Below, one piece after another: positions 1 to 6,875 of a stretch of DNA of 8,162 bases. Position numbers and translations under genes: made by a program. The stretch's first letter is position 1; the number at the start of each line of letters is the position of its first letter. This DNA is from Bordetella parapertussis (GTDB lineage Bacteria; Pseudomonadota; Gammaproteobacteria; Burkholderiales; Burkholderiaceae_C). The stretch lies in NCBI GenBank assembly GCA_943328885.2, contig CALQBT020000101.1, positions 1 through 8,162 of the forward strand, given 5' to 3'. The notes under the pieces were generated by a model. It worked only from the letters and a program-made list of their open reading frames with translations. It made no database searches and had not been told where the DNA came from.

Positions 1-995
1 CTCGCATCACCGACATCATCCGCTACCTGTCGTTGTGGATGGTGTTCAAGGACCCGCCCGAGCACACCCGCTTGCGGCGGCTCACCAGCAAGGTCTTCAG
101 CACCCGTGCGATGCAGGCCATGCGACCCCGTGTCGAGCAAATTGCCGAGCACTTGCTGCAAGCGCTGGACGGGCGTGACCATTTCGACCTGGTGGCCGAC
201 TATGCCGGGCCCTTGCCGTGCTTGGTGATCATGGCCATGCTGGGCGTTCCCGCCGAGTCGATGTCCGATGTCAAGCGCATGTCGGACGAGATTGCGCTGT
301 TCATCGGCAGCTCGCGCACCAGCGCCGAAAAATACGACACCGCCGAAGCTGCAACGCGTGAGATGGCGGCGTTCTTCATGGACTTGATCGCTGACCGTCG
401 CAAGCGACCCCGCGACGACGCATTGAGCGAAATGGCCGATTTGCGCGACGGCGACGATGCCTTCACCGACGACGAATTTGTGGCCACCTGCATCTTGATG
501 CTGTTTGCAGGCCACGAGACCACGACCAATCACATTGCCAATGGCATGCTGTCGTTGATGCGTTTCCCCAGCGAAATGCAGCGGCTGCGCGCCGACCCTG
601 GCTTGGCGGGCGCAGCGGTGGAAGAGCTGCTGCGCTTCGATGGCCCCTCTGGCTCCCAGGTTCGCATCATCAAGCGTGAGCAGCAGTTGCACGGCAAGAC
701 CTTGAAAGAAGGCCAGCGCGTCTTCATGATGCTCAACGCCGCCAACCGTGATCCTCGGGCCTATGCCGAGCCCGACCGGTTGGACTTGTCGCGCGACGGC
801 GTGCCCCACCTGGCTTTTGGTTATGGCCTGCACATCTGCGTTGGCTTTCCGCTGGCGCGCACCGAAGGCGAGGTGGCATTCCCGGCGCTGCTGCGGCGCT
901 TTGCGCAGCTCGAGCCCACCACCCAGCCAGAATGGATCAATTCGCTGGTGTTCCGCGGCATGAAGGCGCTGCCTGTGGCGGTGAAGCGGGCGTGA
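1..995 (+). CDS. Cytochrome P450, 5'-truncated by the window edge
   Basis: This is a haem-thiolate monooxygenase that would insert one oxygen atom from O2 into an organic substrate, using electrons from a ferredoxin/reductase pair. The reading frame is open to the window start (first full codon at base 3), so the TTG/ATG codons near base 33 are internal. About 330 residues are present, and roughly 70-90 N-terminal residues are missing compared with the usual ~400. Numbering from base 3, the C-helix motif DPPEHTRLRR is at about 17-26. The I-helix oxygen-activation motif AGHETT is at 169-174, with the acid and threonine both present. The K-helix ExxR is E208-R211. The haem loop FGYGLHICVG carries the axial cysteine at C279 and is followed by PLAR. 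There is no membrane anchor in the visible part, so it is probably a soluble class I bacterial P450. The substrate cannot be read from the sequence. Ferredoxin partners, if any, lie outside the window. Family assignment is very secure; subfamily is not assigned. Confidence 0.95.
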   Translation, partial: RITDIIRYLSLWMVFKDPPEHTRLRRLTSKVFSTRAMQAMRPRVEQIAEHLLQALDGRDHFDLVADYAGPLPCLVIMAMLGVPAESMSDVKRMSDEIALFIGSSRTSAEKYDTAEAATREMAAFFMDLIADRRKRPRDDALSEMADLRDGDDAFTDDEFVATCILMLFAGHETTTNHIANGMLSLMRFPSEMQRLRADPGLAGAAVEELLRFDGPSGSQVRIIKREQQLHGKTLKEGQRVFMMLNAANRDPRAYAEPDRLDLSRDGVPHLAFGYGLHICVGFPLARTEGEVAFPALLRRFAQLEPTTQPEWINSLVFRGMKALPVAVKRA

Positions 996-1127
996 GTCCG
1001 GCAGCAGCGCGGGCTGCGGCGCGCAGCACATCAGCCGCGGCCAGACCCCGGCCGTGGCATGTGCGCCGGGCCTCGGAATGCTGCCAGACCAGCCAGCCTC
1101 AGCAGCAGGCCTAAGCCGCACAGACCC

Positions 1128-1172
1128 CAGGCGCCCAGGCGGGCTTCAGCCCAGCGCCGCCCTGGGCGCCTG
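1128..1172. terminator. Long inverted repeat between convergent genes, candidate bidirectional terminator
   Basis: A perfect 12-bp inverted repeat has arms CAGGCGCCCAGG (1128-1139) and CCTGGGCGCCTG (1161-1172). The 21-nt spacer can itself fold a small GGGC-TTCA-GCCC stem-loop (1141-1152). It lies between the stop of the P450 (+) and the stop of the NTF2-like gene (-), only 5 bp from the latter. That is where a shared transcription terminator would be expected. There is no T-tract on either side, so it is not a classic intrinsic terminator. It could instead block 3' exonucleases or be a protein-binding palindrome. Confidence 0.45.
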
Positions 1173-1177
1173 CCGCC

Positions 1178-1555
1178 TCAGGGCGTTGCTCGCGTCGCAA
1201 AAACCTTCTGCGCTACTTTCCACTGACCGTTCACTTTCAACAAATTCAGGTAGTCGGTGAAATATCGCGGTGGGATCTGGCACTTGACCTTGACCAGCGC
1301 GGTCGTCGGTCCGGACTGGTCGATCAGCAGAATCCCGTCATCGCGCGCCAGGCCGGTGGCTTTGGGCGCAGGCCGCCCGCGCACCGAAGCGAGCCACTGC
1401 GCCAGCGGCAGCACGCTGAGCTTGCCTTCGCTCTCGAAGGTCAGCGCGCTGGTGTCGTGAAAAACGCTGGCGAGCTTGTCGGCATCACCCTCGTAGAGTC
1501 CGTCGAAATAGGTCTGGATCGTCTGCTCGATCGCTGCACGGTCATCGTTGTTCAT
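1178..1555 (-). CDS. NTF2-like / SnoaL-fold family protein (putative lumazine-binding-like)
   Basis: This 125-residue protein has the look of the NTF2-like alpha+beta barrel superfamily and resembles the group often named putative lumazine-binding. The N-terminal helix AIEQTIQTYFDGLYEGDADKL (about residues 9-29) leads into VFHDTSALTF. The C-terminal strands carry YLNLLKVNGQWKVAQKVF (about 103-120), and the LLKVNGQWKV stretch is the classic closing beta-strand of this fold. The length matches a single domain with no signal peptide or membrane segment. Members of this fold are small enzymes, binding proteins or accessory subunits, so the fold alone gives no specific reaction. The ATG at 1553-1555 is chosen because a GAGGAG Shine-Dalgarno sequence sits 9 nt upstream. 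The gene is divergent from dnaE and convergent with the P450. A link to P450 chemistry is possible but not shown. Confidence 0.87.
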   Translation of the reverse strand: MNNDDRAAIEQTIQTYFDGLYEGDADKLASVFHDTSALTFESEGKLSVLPLAQWLASVRGRPAPKATGLARDDGILLIDQSGPTTALVKVKCQIPPRYFTDYLNLLKVNGQWKVAQKVFATRATP

Positions 1556-1570
1556 CGCATTGTTCTCCTC
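1552..1570 (-). promoter_or_regulatory. Strong RBS with an overlapping two-codon start-stop frame
   Basis: On the minus strand, GAGGAG (1570-1565) lies 9 nt before the ATG of the NTF2-like gene. A second ATG at 1560-1558, 4 nt after the Shine-Dalgarno sequence, opens the two-codon frame ATG-CGA-TGA. Its stop overlaps the true start as ATGA. The RBS decides the start at 1555. The start-stop frame could tune initiation through reinitiation, or it may be chance. Confidence 0.6.
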
Positions 1571-1580
1571 AGGGCCAGAG

Positions 1581-1586
1581 ATCGTA
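1581..1586 (-). promoter_or_regulatory. Possible -10 box for the NTF2-like gene
   Basis: The minus strand reads TACGAT here, a 4-of-6 match to TATAAT. Transcription would then start about 20 nt before the ATG, leaving room for the GAGGAG ribosome-binding site. No convincing -35 box is seen 16-18 bp further upstream, so this is only a weak candidate. Confidence 0.2.
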
Positions 1587-1658
1587 CTGCAGGCCTGGCG
1601 TTTGCCGCTCGATTCGAACCTTCGGCCGAGCCCAGGTGTCCTTGACAGCTCCGGCGGC

Positions 1659-1685
1659 TTGAGCGCAACACCTGCTCCCTACAAT
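1659..1685 (+). promoter_or_regulatory. Candidate dnaE promoter giving a leaderless mRNA
   Basis: TACAAT at 1680-1685 matches the sigma-70 -10 box in 5 of 6 bases and ends 7 nt before the dnaE ATG (1693). With normal -10 to start-site spacing, transcription would begin at or within a base or two of that ATG. A TTGAGC hexamer at 1659-1664 could act as -35, although its 15-bp spacer is short. A perfect TTGACA at 1642-1647 is 32 bp away, too far for this -10. No Shine-Dalgarno sequence is present before the ATG, in keeping with leaderless translation. Confidence 0.5.
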
Positions 1686-1692
1686 CCTCTGG

Positions 1693-4600
1693 ATGCATTT
1701 CGTCCACTTGCGCACCCACACCGAGTACTCCGTCGTCGATGGCACCCTGAGGATCGACGACGCGGCGGCAGCCGCCCGTGCTGATGGCCAGCCCGCGCTG
1801 GCGATCACCGACTTGTCGAACTTGTTCGGCGCGATCAAGTTCTACAAGGCCTGCCGCGCCAAGGGCGTCAAGCCGATCATCGGCGCTGATGTCTTTCTGG
1901 AGCCCGAGGCCGCCGTCTCGGGCAGTGACAAGCAGGCCAGCCGATTGCTGCTGCTGGTGCAAAGCCGCCAGGGTTACCTCAACCTGTGCGAGTTGCTGGC
2001 CCGCGGCTGGGTCAAGAACGCGCAGCGTGCGCAGGCTTGGATCAAGTGGGACTGGCTGGCGGAACTGGGCGGAGGGCTGATCGCGCTGTCCGGCGCGGAT
2101 TTCGGCGCGGTCGGGCTGGCTTTGCTCGCCGGTGATGGCGAGCGTGCCCGCGTCGCTGCGCTGCGCCTGTCGGGCTTGTTCCCGGGCCGCTTCTACCTGG
2201 AACTGCAGCGCGCCGGTCTGCCCACGCATGAGGCCCATGTGCGCGCCACGGTGCCGCTGGCAGCCGAACTCGGCCTGCCGGTGGTGGCGACCCACCCGAT
2301 CGAGTTTTCCAGCCCCGACGACTTCGACGCCCACGAGGCCCGGGTCTGCGTCGCCGAGGGCGAGGCCTTGGCCAACCCCAAACGCGTCAAGCGCTTCTCG
2401 CGCGAGCAGTATTTCAAGACCCAAGCTCAGATGGCCGAGCTGTTTGCCGACTTGCCAGTCGCGCTGGCCAACTCGGTGCAGATCGCGCAGCGCTGCAACC
2501 TGACACTGGCAATGGGCAAGAATTACCTGCCCGACTTTCCGACGCCCTTGCTGACCGAGGGCCCGGGCCAAGGCACGCCGATGGCCATGGGCGACTACTT
2601 CCGCCAAGTCAGCCATGAAGGCCTGGAAGACCGGCTGGCGATGCTCTACCCCGACGCCGCCGAGCGCCAGGCCCAGCGGCCGCGCTATGTCGAGCGGCTC
2701 GATTTCGAGATCGCCACGATCCTGAAGATGGGCTTTCCGGGTTACTTTCTGATCGTCGCCGACTTCATCATCTGGGCCAAGACCCACGGCTGTCCAGTCG
2801 GGCCGGGGCGGGGTTCGGGCGCCGGTTCGCTGGTGGCCTACTCGATGAAGATCACCGACCTCGACCCGCTGCGCTACAACCTGTTGTTTGAGCGCTTCCT
2901 GAACCCCGAGCGGGTGTCGATGCCCGATTTCGACATCGATTTCTGCCAGGCCAATCGCGACCGGGTGATCGACTACGTCAAGGACAAGTACGGCCGGGAG
3001 GCGGTGGGCCAGATCGTCACCTTCGGCACGATGGCGGCCAAGGCTGCGTTGCGCGACATCGGCCGGGTGTTGGGCATGGGCTACGGCCATGTCGACAGCA
3101 TCGCCAAGCTGATTCCTGCGCCGCCCGGCAAGACGGTGACGCTGGCCCGCTTGCCCCAGCCACCTGAGCGGCCCGACGACAGCATCGTCTATGCCCGCAA
3201 GGAGGCGCCCGAACTCGAGCAGCGCGAGGCGGCCGAAGAAGAGGTGGCCGAGTTGCTGAGCCTGGCGATGCGGGTCGAAGGCATTGTCCGCAACATCGGC
3301 ATGCACGCCGGTGGTGTGCTGATCGCGCCGGGCAAGATCACCGACTTCTGCCCGCTCTACCAGCAACCCGGCAGCGATTCGGCGGTCAGCCAGTTCGACA
3401 AGGACGATGTCGAGGCGATCGGCTTGGTCAAGTTCGACTTCCTGGGCCTCGCCACGCTGACCATTCTGGAACTCGCCAAGGACTTCATCGTCGCGCGCCA
3501 CCCCGGGCGCGAGGCTTTCAGCTTCGAGACGATTGCGCTCGATGACCCCAAGGTCTACCGCTTGTTCTCCGACGGCCTGACCGAGAGCGTGTTCCAGTTC
3601 GAGTCGCGTGGCATGCAGGCGATGCTGAAAGAGGCCAAACCTGGCCGTCTGGAGGACCTGATCGCGCTCAACGCGATGTTCCGCCCCGGTCCGATGGAGA
3701 ACATCCCGAGCTTTTGCGCTCGCAAGAACGGCCGCGAGACGATCGAATACCCGCATCCTCTGCTCGACAAGGTGCTGGCAGAGACCTACGGCATCTTTGT
3801 CTACCAGGAGCAGGTGATGCAGGCCGCACAGGTGCTGGGCGCTTATTCGCTTGGCGGCGCCGACTTGCTGCGCCGCGCGATGGGCAAAAAGAAGGCCGAA
3901 GAGATGGCCGAGCACCGGGCTATCTTCCGTGACGGCGCGGCCAGCAAAGACATCTCGACCGAGACCGCCGACAAGGTCTTCGACTTGATGGAGAAGTTTG
4001 CCGGCTACGGCTTCAACAAAAGCCATGCCGCCGCCTACTCGCTGCTGGCCTACCACACGGCGTGGTTGAAAGTGCACTTCACGGCCGAGTTCTACGCTGC
4101 GAACATGACGGTCGAGATGGGCGACACCGACAAGCTCAAGGTCTTGTTGAGCGACGCCAAGCTGTTTGGCATCAGCTTCGAGCCGCCCGATGTCAACCGC
4201 GGCACGCACCGCTTCGAGCCGGTCAGCCCCAAAGTTGTTCGTTACGGCCTGGGTGCTGTCAAGGGTAGCGGGCAGAGCGCGGTCGAGGCGATCGTTGAAG
4301 CGCGCGACGAGGGTGGGCTGTTTCGCAGCTTCTTCGATTTCTGCGCCAGGGTCGACCGCAAGCGCGTCAACAAGCGTGCGGTCGAGGCGCTGATCAAGGC
4401 CGGTGCATTCGACGCACTGCCCGCCGATCGCGGCGTTGAACTTGGGGCCGATCCCACCGCCGGGCGTTCGCGCCTGCTGGCCAGTGTCGGTCTGGGCTTC
4501 GACTTCGCTGACCATCAGGTCGTCAACGCTTCGCAAGGCGGATTGTTCGACGACGCAGATCACGGCTCGGCGGCGCAGGAGCCGCCGCTGCTGGCGGCTG

Positions 4601-5262
4601 AGCCTTGGGGTGTCAAGGAGCGCTTGCTGCTGGAGAAGACCGCTGTCGGCTTCTACCTGTCGGGTCACCTGTTCGAAGAGCATGAGGTCGAGGTGCGGCG
4701 CTTTTGCAAGCGCCAGCTTGCCGATCTGATCGACAGCCGCGACCCGCAACTGCTGGCCGGTATCGTCAGCGATCTTCGCTACGTCAACGGCCAGCGCGGC
4801 CGGGTGGCAATCTTCAAGCTCGACGACCGTAGCGAGACGATCGAGGCGGTGGCCGGCGACGAGCTGATCGAAGCTAACAAGGCCCTGCTGGTCGAGGACG
4901 AACTGCTGATCGTGCAGGGCAAGGTGCAGACCGACCGCTTCTCGGGGGGGCTGCGCCTCAATGTCACCGCGGTCTGGGACTTGGCGGGTGCGCGCGCTCG
5001 CTTTGGGCGTTACCTGGGCTTGTCGCTGGCTGGCGATGGCGCGAGGCTGGTCGAACTGGTCAAGACCTGGCCTGCTCGGCGCGAGTCGACCGACCAGGGC
5101 GAACTGACGCTGGGCCTGGGCTTGCGGCTGCTGATCGATAGACCCGGCGCCAGCGCCGAGATCGACCTGGGCGATGCCGGCCGCTTCTGGCCCAGCGACG
5201 AGGCGTTGGCGCGCTGCAAGGCGCTGGCCCAAGGCGGGCGCGCGGCGATCGCGTACGAATGA
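1693..5262 (+). CDS. dnaE: DNA polymerase III subunit alpha
   Basis: This is the catalytic alpha subunit of the replicative DNA polymerase III holoenzyme, which synthesises the chromosome. It has 1189 residues, slightly longer than E. coli DnaE (1160). The N-terminal PHP domain begins HLRTHTEYS (about 5-13). It has ITDLSN where active PHP domains have ITDHxN, so a metal-binding histidine is lost and intrinsic exonuclease activity is unlikely. Proofreading would come from a separate DnaQ. In the C-family polymerase core, GPGRGSGAGSLVAYS leads to PDFDIDF, with catalytic aspartates D412 and D414. The third, D582, lies in KFDFLGL. A helix-hairpin-helix-like YGLGAVKGSG is at about 853-862. The beta-clamp-binding motif is QGGLF at 948-952. 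An OB fold (about 1010-1095) and the tau-binding C-terminus follow. The ATG is supported by the family's usual N-terminal FVHLR; no Shine-Dalgarno sequence precedes it. Codon use is strongly GC-ending: TTA, CTA and TCA are absent from the 1180 codons up to base 5232. Confidence 0.99.
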   Translation: MHFVHLRTHTEYSVVDGTLRIDDAAAAARADGQPALAITDLSNLFGAIKFYKACRAKGVKPIIGADVFLEPEAAVSGSDKQASRLLLLVQSRQGYLNLCELLARGWVKNAQRAQAWIKWDWLAELGGGLIALSGADFGAVGLALLAGDGERARVAALRLSGLFPGRFYLELQRAGLPTHEAHVRATVPLAAELGLPVVATHPIEFSSPDDFDAHEARVCVAEGEALANPKRVKRFSREQYFKTQAQMAELFADLPVALANSVQIAQRCNLTLAMGKNYLPDFPTPLLTEGPGQGTPMAMGDYFRQVSHEGLEDRLAMLYPDAAERQAQRPRYVERLDFEIATILKMGFPGYFLIVADFIIWAKTHGCPVGPGRGSGAGSLVAYSMKITDLDPLRYNLLFERFLNPERVSMPDFDIDFCQANRDRVIDYVKDKYGREAVGQIVTFGTMAAKAALRDIGRVLGMGYGHVDSIAKLIPAPPGKTVTLARLPQPPERPDDSIVYARKEAPELEQREAAEEEVAELLSLAMRVEGIVRNIGMHAGGVLIAPGKITDFCPLYQQPGSDSAVSQFDKDDVEAIGLVKFDFLGLATLTILELAKDFIVARHPGREAFSFETIALDDPKVYRLFSDGLTESVFQFESRGMQAMLKEAKPGRLEDLIALNAMFRPGPMENIPSFCARKNGRETIEYPHPLLDKVLAETYGIFVYQEQVMQAAQVLGAYSLGGADLLRRAMGKKKAEEMAEHRAIFRDGAASKDISTETADKVFDLMEKFAGYGFNKSHAAAYSLLAYHTAWLKVHFTAEFYAANMTVEMGDTDKLKVLLSDAKLFGISFEPPDVNRGTHRFEPVSPKVVRYGLGAVKGSGQSAVEAIVEARDEGGLFRSFFDFCARVDRKRVNKRAVEALIKAGAFDALPADRGVELGADPTAGRSRLLASVGLGFDFADHQVVNASQGGLFDDADHGSAAQEPPLLAAEPWGVKERLLLEKTAVGFYLSGHLFEEHEVEVRRFCKRQLADLIDSRDPQLLAGIVSDLRYVNGQRGRVAIFKLDDRSETIEAVAGDELIEANKALLVEDELLIVQGKVQTDRFSGGLRLNVTAVWDLAGARARFGRYLGLSLAGDGARLVELVKTWPARRESTDQGELTLGLGLRLLIDRPGASAEIDLGDAGRFWPSDEALARCKALAQGGRAAIAYE

Positions 5263-5282
5263 GTGCGCGGCCGCAGCGCGCT
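5262..5282 (+). other. GC-rich hairpin between dnaE and the patatin gene
   Basis: Arms AGTGCGC (5262-5268) and GCGCGCT (5276-5282) can pair over 7 bp, including one G-U, around the loop GGCCGCA. The hairpin starts at the last base of the dnaE stop codon and ends on the first base of the candidate -10 box of the next gene. No T-run follows it, so full termination is doubtful. It may protect the dnaE mRNA end or weaken read-through into the next gene. Confidence 0.3.
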
Positions 5283-5287
5283 AAAGT
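5282..5287 (+). promoter_or_regulatory. Candidate -10 box directly before the patatin gene
   Basis: TAAAGT is a 4-of-6 match to TATAAT and ends 6 nt before the ATG at 5294, so a transcript from it would be leaderless or nearly so. No Shine-Dalgarno sequence is present between 5280 and 5293. No good -35 is visible; the bases 17 bp upstream read ATGAGT. The arrangement copies that seen at dnaE, which is the main reason to list it. Confidence 0.35.
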
Positions 5288-5293
5288 ACAAGT

Positions 5294-6514
5294 ATGTACG
5301 AGACCCCGCTGACCGGACTGGTTCTCACGGGCGGTGGTGCCCGCGCGGCCTACCAGATCGGCGTGCTCGACGCGATTGCCAGGCTGCGCCGCGAGGCCGG
5401 TGCCGACCTTCGGCGCAACCCCTTCGCCGTGATCTGCGGCACCTCGGCCGGCGCGATCAACTCGGCCGCGCTGGCGTGTCGCAGCGATGACTTCGACGAT
5501 GCGGTGGCGCGTCTGGTCGCGGTTTGGCAGGACTTCCGCGCCGAGCAGGTCTACCGTGCCGACTCGCTGGGCGTGATCCGCAGCGGTGCACAGTGGTTGA
5601 CGATGCTGTCGATAGGCTGGGCGTTACACCGTTTCCGGCAGGCCAGGCCGCGCTCGCTGCTCGACAACAGCCCGCTGGGCGAGTTGCTCGAGGAGACGGT
5701 ACCACTGCACCGCCTGCCCAAGCTGTTGGCGTCGCGACACCTACAGGCCTTGGCGATCACAGCCTCGGGCTACGGCAGCAGCGAGCATGTCACCTTCTAC
5801 CAGGCTGCGGCAGCGATCGCGCCCTGGACCCGCTCGCAGCGGGTGGCCTTGGCAACGACCTTGACCCAGCAGCACCTGCTCGCTTCATCGGCGATACCCT
5901 TTGTTTTTCCGGCCACCGAGCTCGACCGCGACGGTCAGCTCGAGTGGTTCGGCGATGGCTCGATGCGCCAGACAGCGCCGATCTCGCCAGCGATCCACCT
6001 CGGCGCGCAGCGCCTGCTGGTGATAGGCGCTGGGCGCATGCACGAACCGCCGGGCCGGGTCGCGCACAACCCCGGCTACCCCAGCATCGCGCAGATCGCC
6101 GGTCACGCGCTGTCGGGCATCTTTCTCGATGCGTTGTCGGTCGATGTCGAGCGCCTGGACCGCATCAACCGAACGCTTGCGCTGTTGCCCGAAGCCCAGC
6201 GCCAAGCCACCCCGCTGCGACCTGTTCATGCGCTGGTGATCGCGCCCAGCCAGCGTCTGGACGACATCGCGGCCCATCACATCGACAGCCTGCCGCGGCC
6301 GGTGCGAACGATGCTCAGAGCGGTCGGTGTCAGCAGCCGGCTCGCCAGCCAGGGCCCGCGCGGCGCAGCGCTGGCGAGCTACCTGCTGTTCGAGGCGCCC
6401 TATACCCGCGCGCTGATGGCGCTGGGCGTGGCCGATACCTTGGCGCGACGCGACGAGGTGCTGGCATTCTTCGATTGGCGTGCGTCAGAGGCGCCGGTTC
6501 CCCCGGGTTCGTAA
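5294..6514 (+). CDS. Patatin-like phospholipase family protein
   Basis: This 406-residue protein belongs to the patatin-like phospholipase family, serine acyl hydrolases with a Ser-Asp dyad that cleave acyl esters of phospholipids or related lipids. The oxyanion-hole loop GGGARAAY is at residues 13-20. The nucleophile elbow GTSAG is at 49-53 with catalytic S51. The dyad aspartate is D221 in the sequence FGDGSMR (DG-S rather than the more common DG-G/A). All catalytic elements are intact. The C-terminal part, with SYLLFEAPYTRALMALG near 381-397, resembles the extra C-terminal region of proteobacterial members. There is no N-terminal signal peptide, since the catalytic domain starts at once, so it is probably cytosolic or peripherally bound to the inner membrane. 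It follows dnaE by 31 bp on the same strand and may be co-transcribed or use its own -10 box. No functional link with replication is implied. The exact lipid substrate is unknown. Confidence 0.95.
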   Translation: MYETPLTGLVLTGGGARAAYQIGVLDAIARLRREAGADLRRNPFAVICGTSAGAINSAALACRSDDFDDAVARLVAVWQDFRAEQVYRADSLGVIRSGAQWLTMLSIGWALHRFRQARPRSLLDNSPLGELLEETVPLHRLPKLLASRHLQALAITASGYGSSEHVTFYQAAAAIAPWTRSQRVALATTLTQQHLLASSAIPFVFPATELDRDGQLEWFGDGSMRQTAPISPAIHLGAQRLLVIGAGRMHEPPGRVAHNPGYPSIAQIAGHALSGIFLDALSVDVERLDRINRTLALLPEAQRQATPLRPVHALVIAPSQRLDDIAAHHIDSLPRPVRTMLRAVGVSSRLASQGPRGAALASYLLFEAPYTRALMALGVADTLARRDEVLAFFDWRASEAPVPPGS

Positions 6515-6875
6515 ACATTCGGTGAGAACGTCCAGTGGCGACGATCGCTGGGTGGTCGCGAAGTCCCGGTGCAGCGGGTACAGCCAGCCCTTATGTGTTG
6601 GCGTCGATCCAAATCTGAGCTGGCGAGATCTTCGTCGCGATCACGTCGGCATGTCCATGCTCGCTTGCGATCGCGGCTTCGCAGTGAATTTCGCAGTCGA
6701 ACTCGAGCGGCTCTAGATGGCGTCGGACCGTGGCGGCACAGACTTCGCCTGCCCCGGTCGTCCGTCGGCCATCATCGACGTCGCGGGTGACATCGTCTAC
6801 CAGGGGCGCCCAGGCTATTTTTTCGAGTCCTCTTCCAGGATCAGCTGCCTTGACGTCGAAGTCCGGGCCCTGGCT
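6515..6875. other. 361-bp convergent intergenic region with an unexplained stop-free frame
   Basis: This region lies between the stops of the patatin gene (+) and the CoA-transferase (-). I recognise no gene or insertion sequence in it. On the minus strand, the frame of the CoA-transferase stays open for 94 codons after its TGA, to a TAA at 6591-6593. It has no ATG and only an internal GTG. By hand count about two thirds of its third codon positions and about half of its second positions are G/C, with many GNN codons, which is coding-like. The codon-aligned plus-strand frame is also mostly open, with one TAG at 6714-6716, so the strand of any former gene is ambiguous. It could be a decayed gene fragment or plain spacer with GC-rich codon shadow. 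Confidence 0.3.
6800..6823 (+). terminator. Weak candidate intrinsic terminator after the patatin gene
   Basis: A short GC stem (CC-A-GGG / CCC-A-GG, 6800-6814, one A-A mismatch, 3-nt loop) is followed two bases later by CTA and then six T residues (6818-6823). The order of stem then T-run fits a plus-strand intrinsic terminator. It lies about 290 bp after the patatin stop, and the stem is short and imperfect, so confidence is low. Confidence 0.25.

Noticed and set aside
996..1177. Short frames in the gap after the P450 as possible small genes
   Set aside because: None has a ribosome-binding site or a recognisable protein pattern. They are Ala/Arg-rich and broken by stops, and the only structure is the inverted repeat already listed.
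1595..1625. GGTTCGAATC on the minus strand, resembling a tRNA T-arm
   Set aside because: The flanking bases do not form a 5-bp T-stem, and no anticodon arm or acceptor stem can be assembled around it.
1642..1647. Perfect TTGACA upstream of dnaE as the -35 of the TACAAT box
   Set aside because: The spacer would be 32 bp, far outside the 15-19 bp that sigma-70 promoters use, and no good -10 lies at the right distance from it.
1552..5232. A 1226-codon open frame on the minus strand, almost entirely opposite dnaE
   Set aside because: It is exactly codon-aligned with dnaE, so it would be stopped only by TTA, CTA or TCA codons in dnaE. These are rare in GC-rich genes and absent here. The translation is Q/R/A/H-rich with no recognisable domain, while the dnaE strand has all catalytic motifs.
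5524..6525. 333-codon plus-strand frame overlapping the patatin gene
   Set aside because: It lies in another frame of a gene with intact catalytic motifs, is A/R/G/P-rich and low in complexity, and has no domain. It is a GC-codon shadow.
6538..6559. GCGAC / GTCGC inverted repeat just after the patatin stop, as a terminator
   Set aside because: It has only a 5-bp stem with a 12-nt loop and no T-tract, which is too weak to call in GC-rich DNA.
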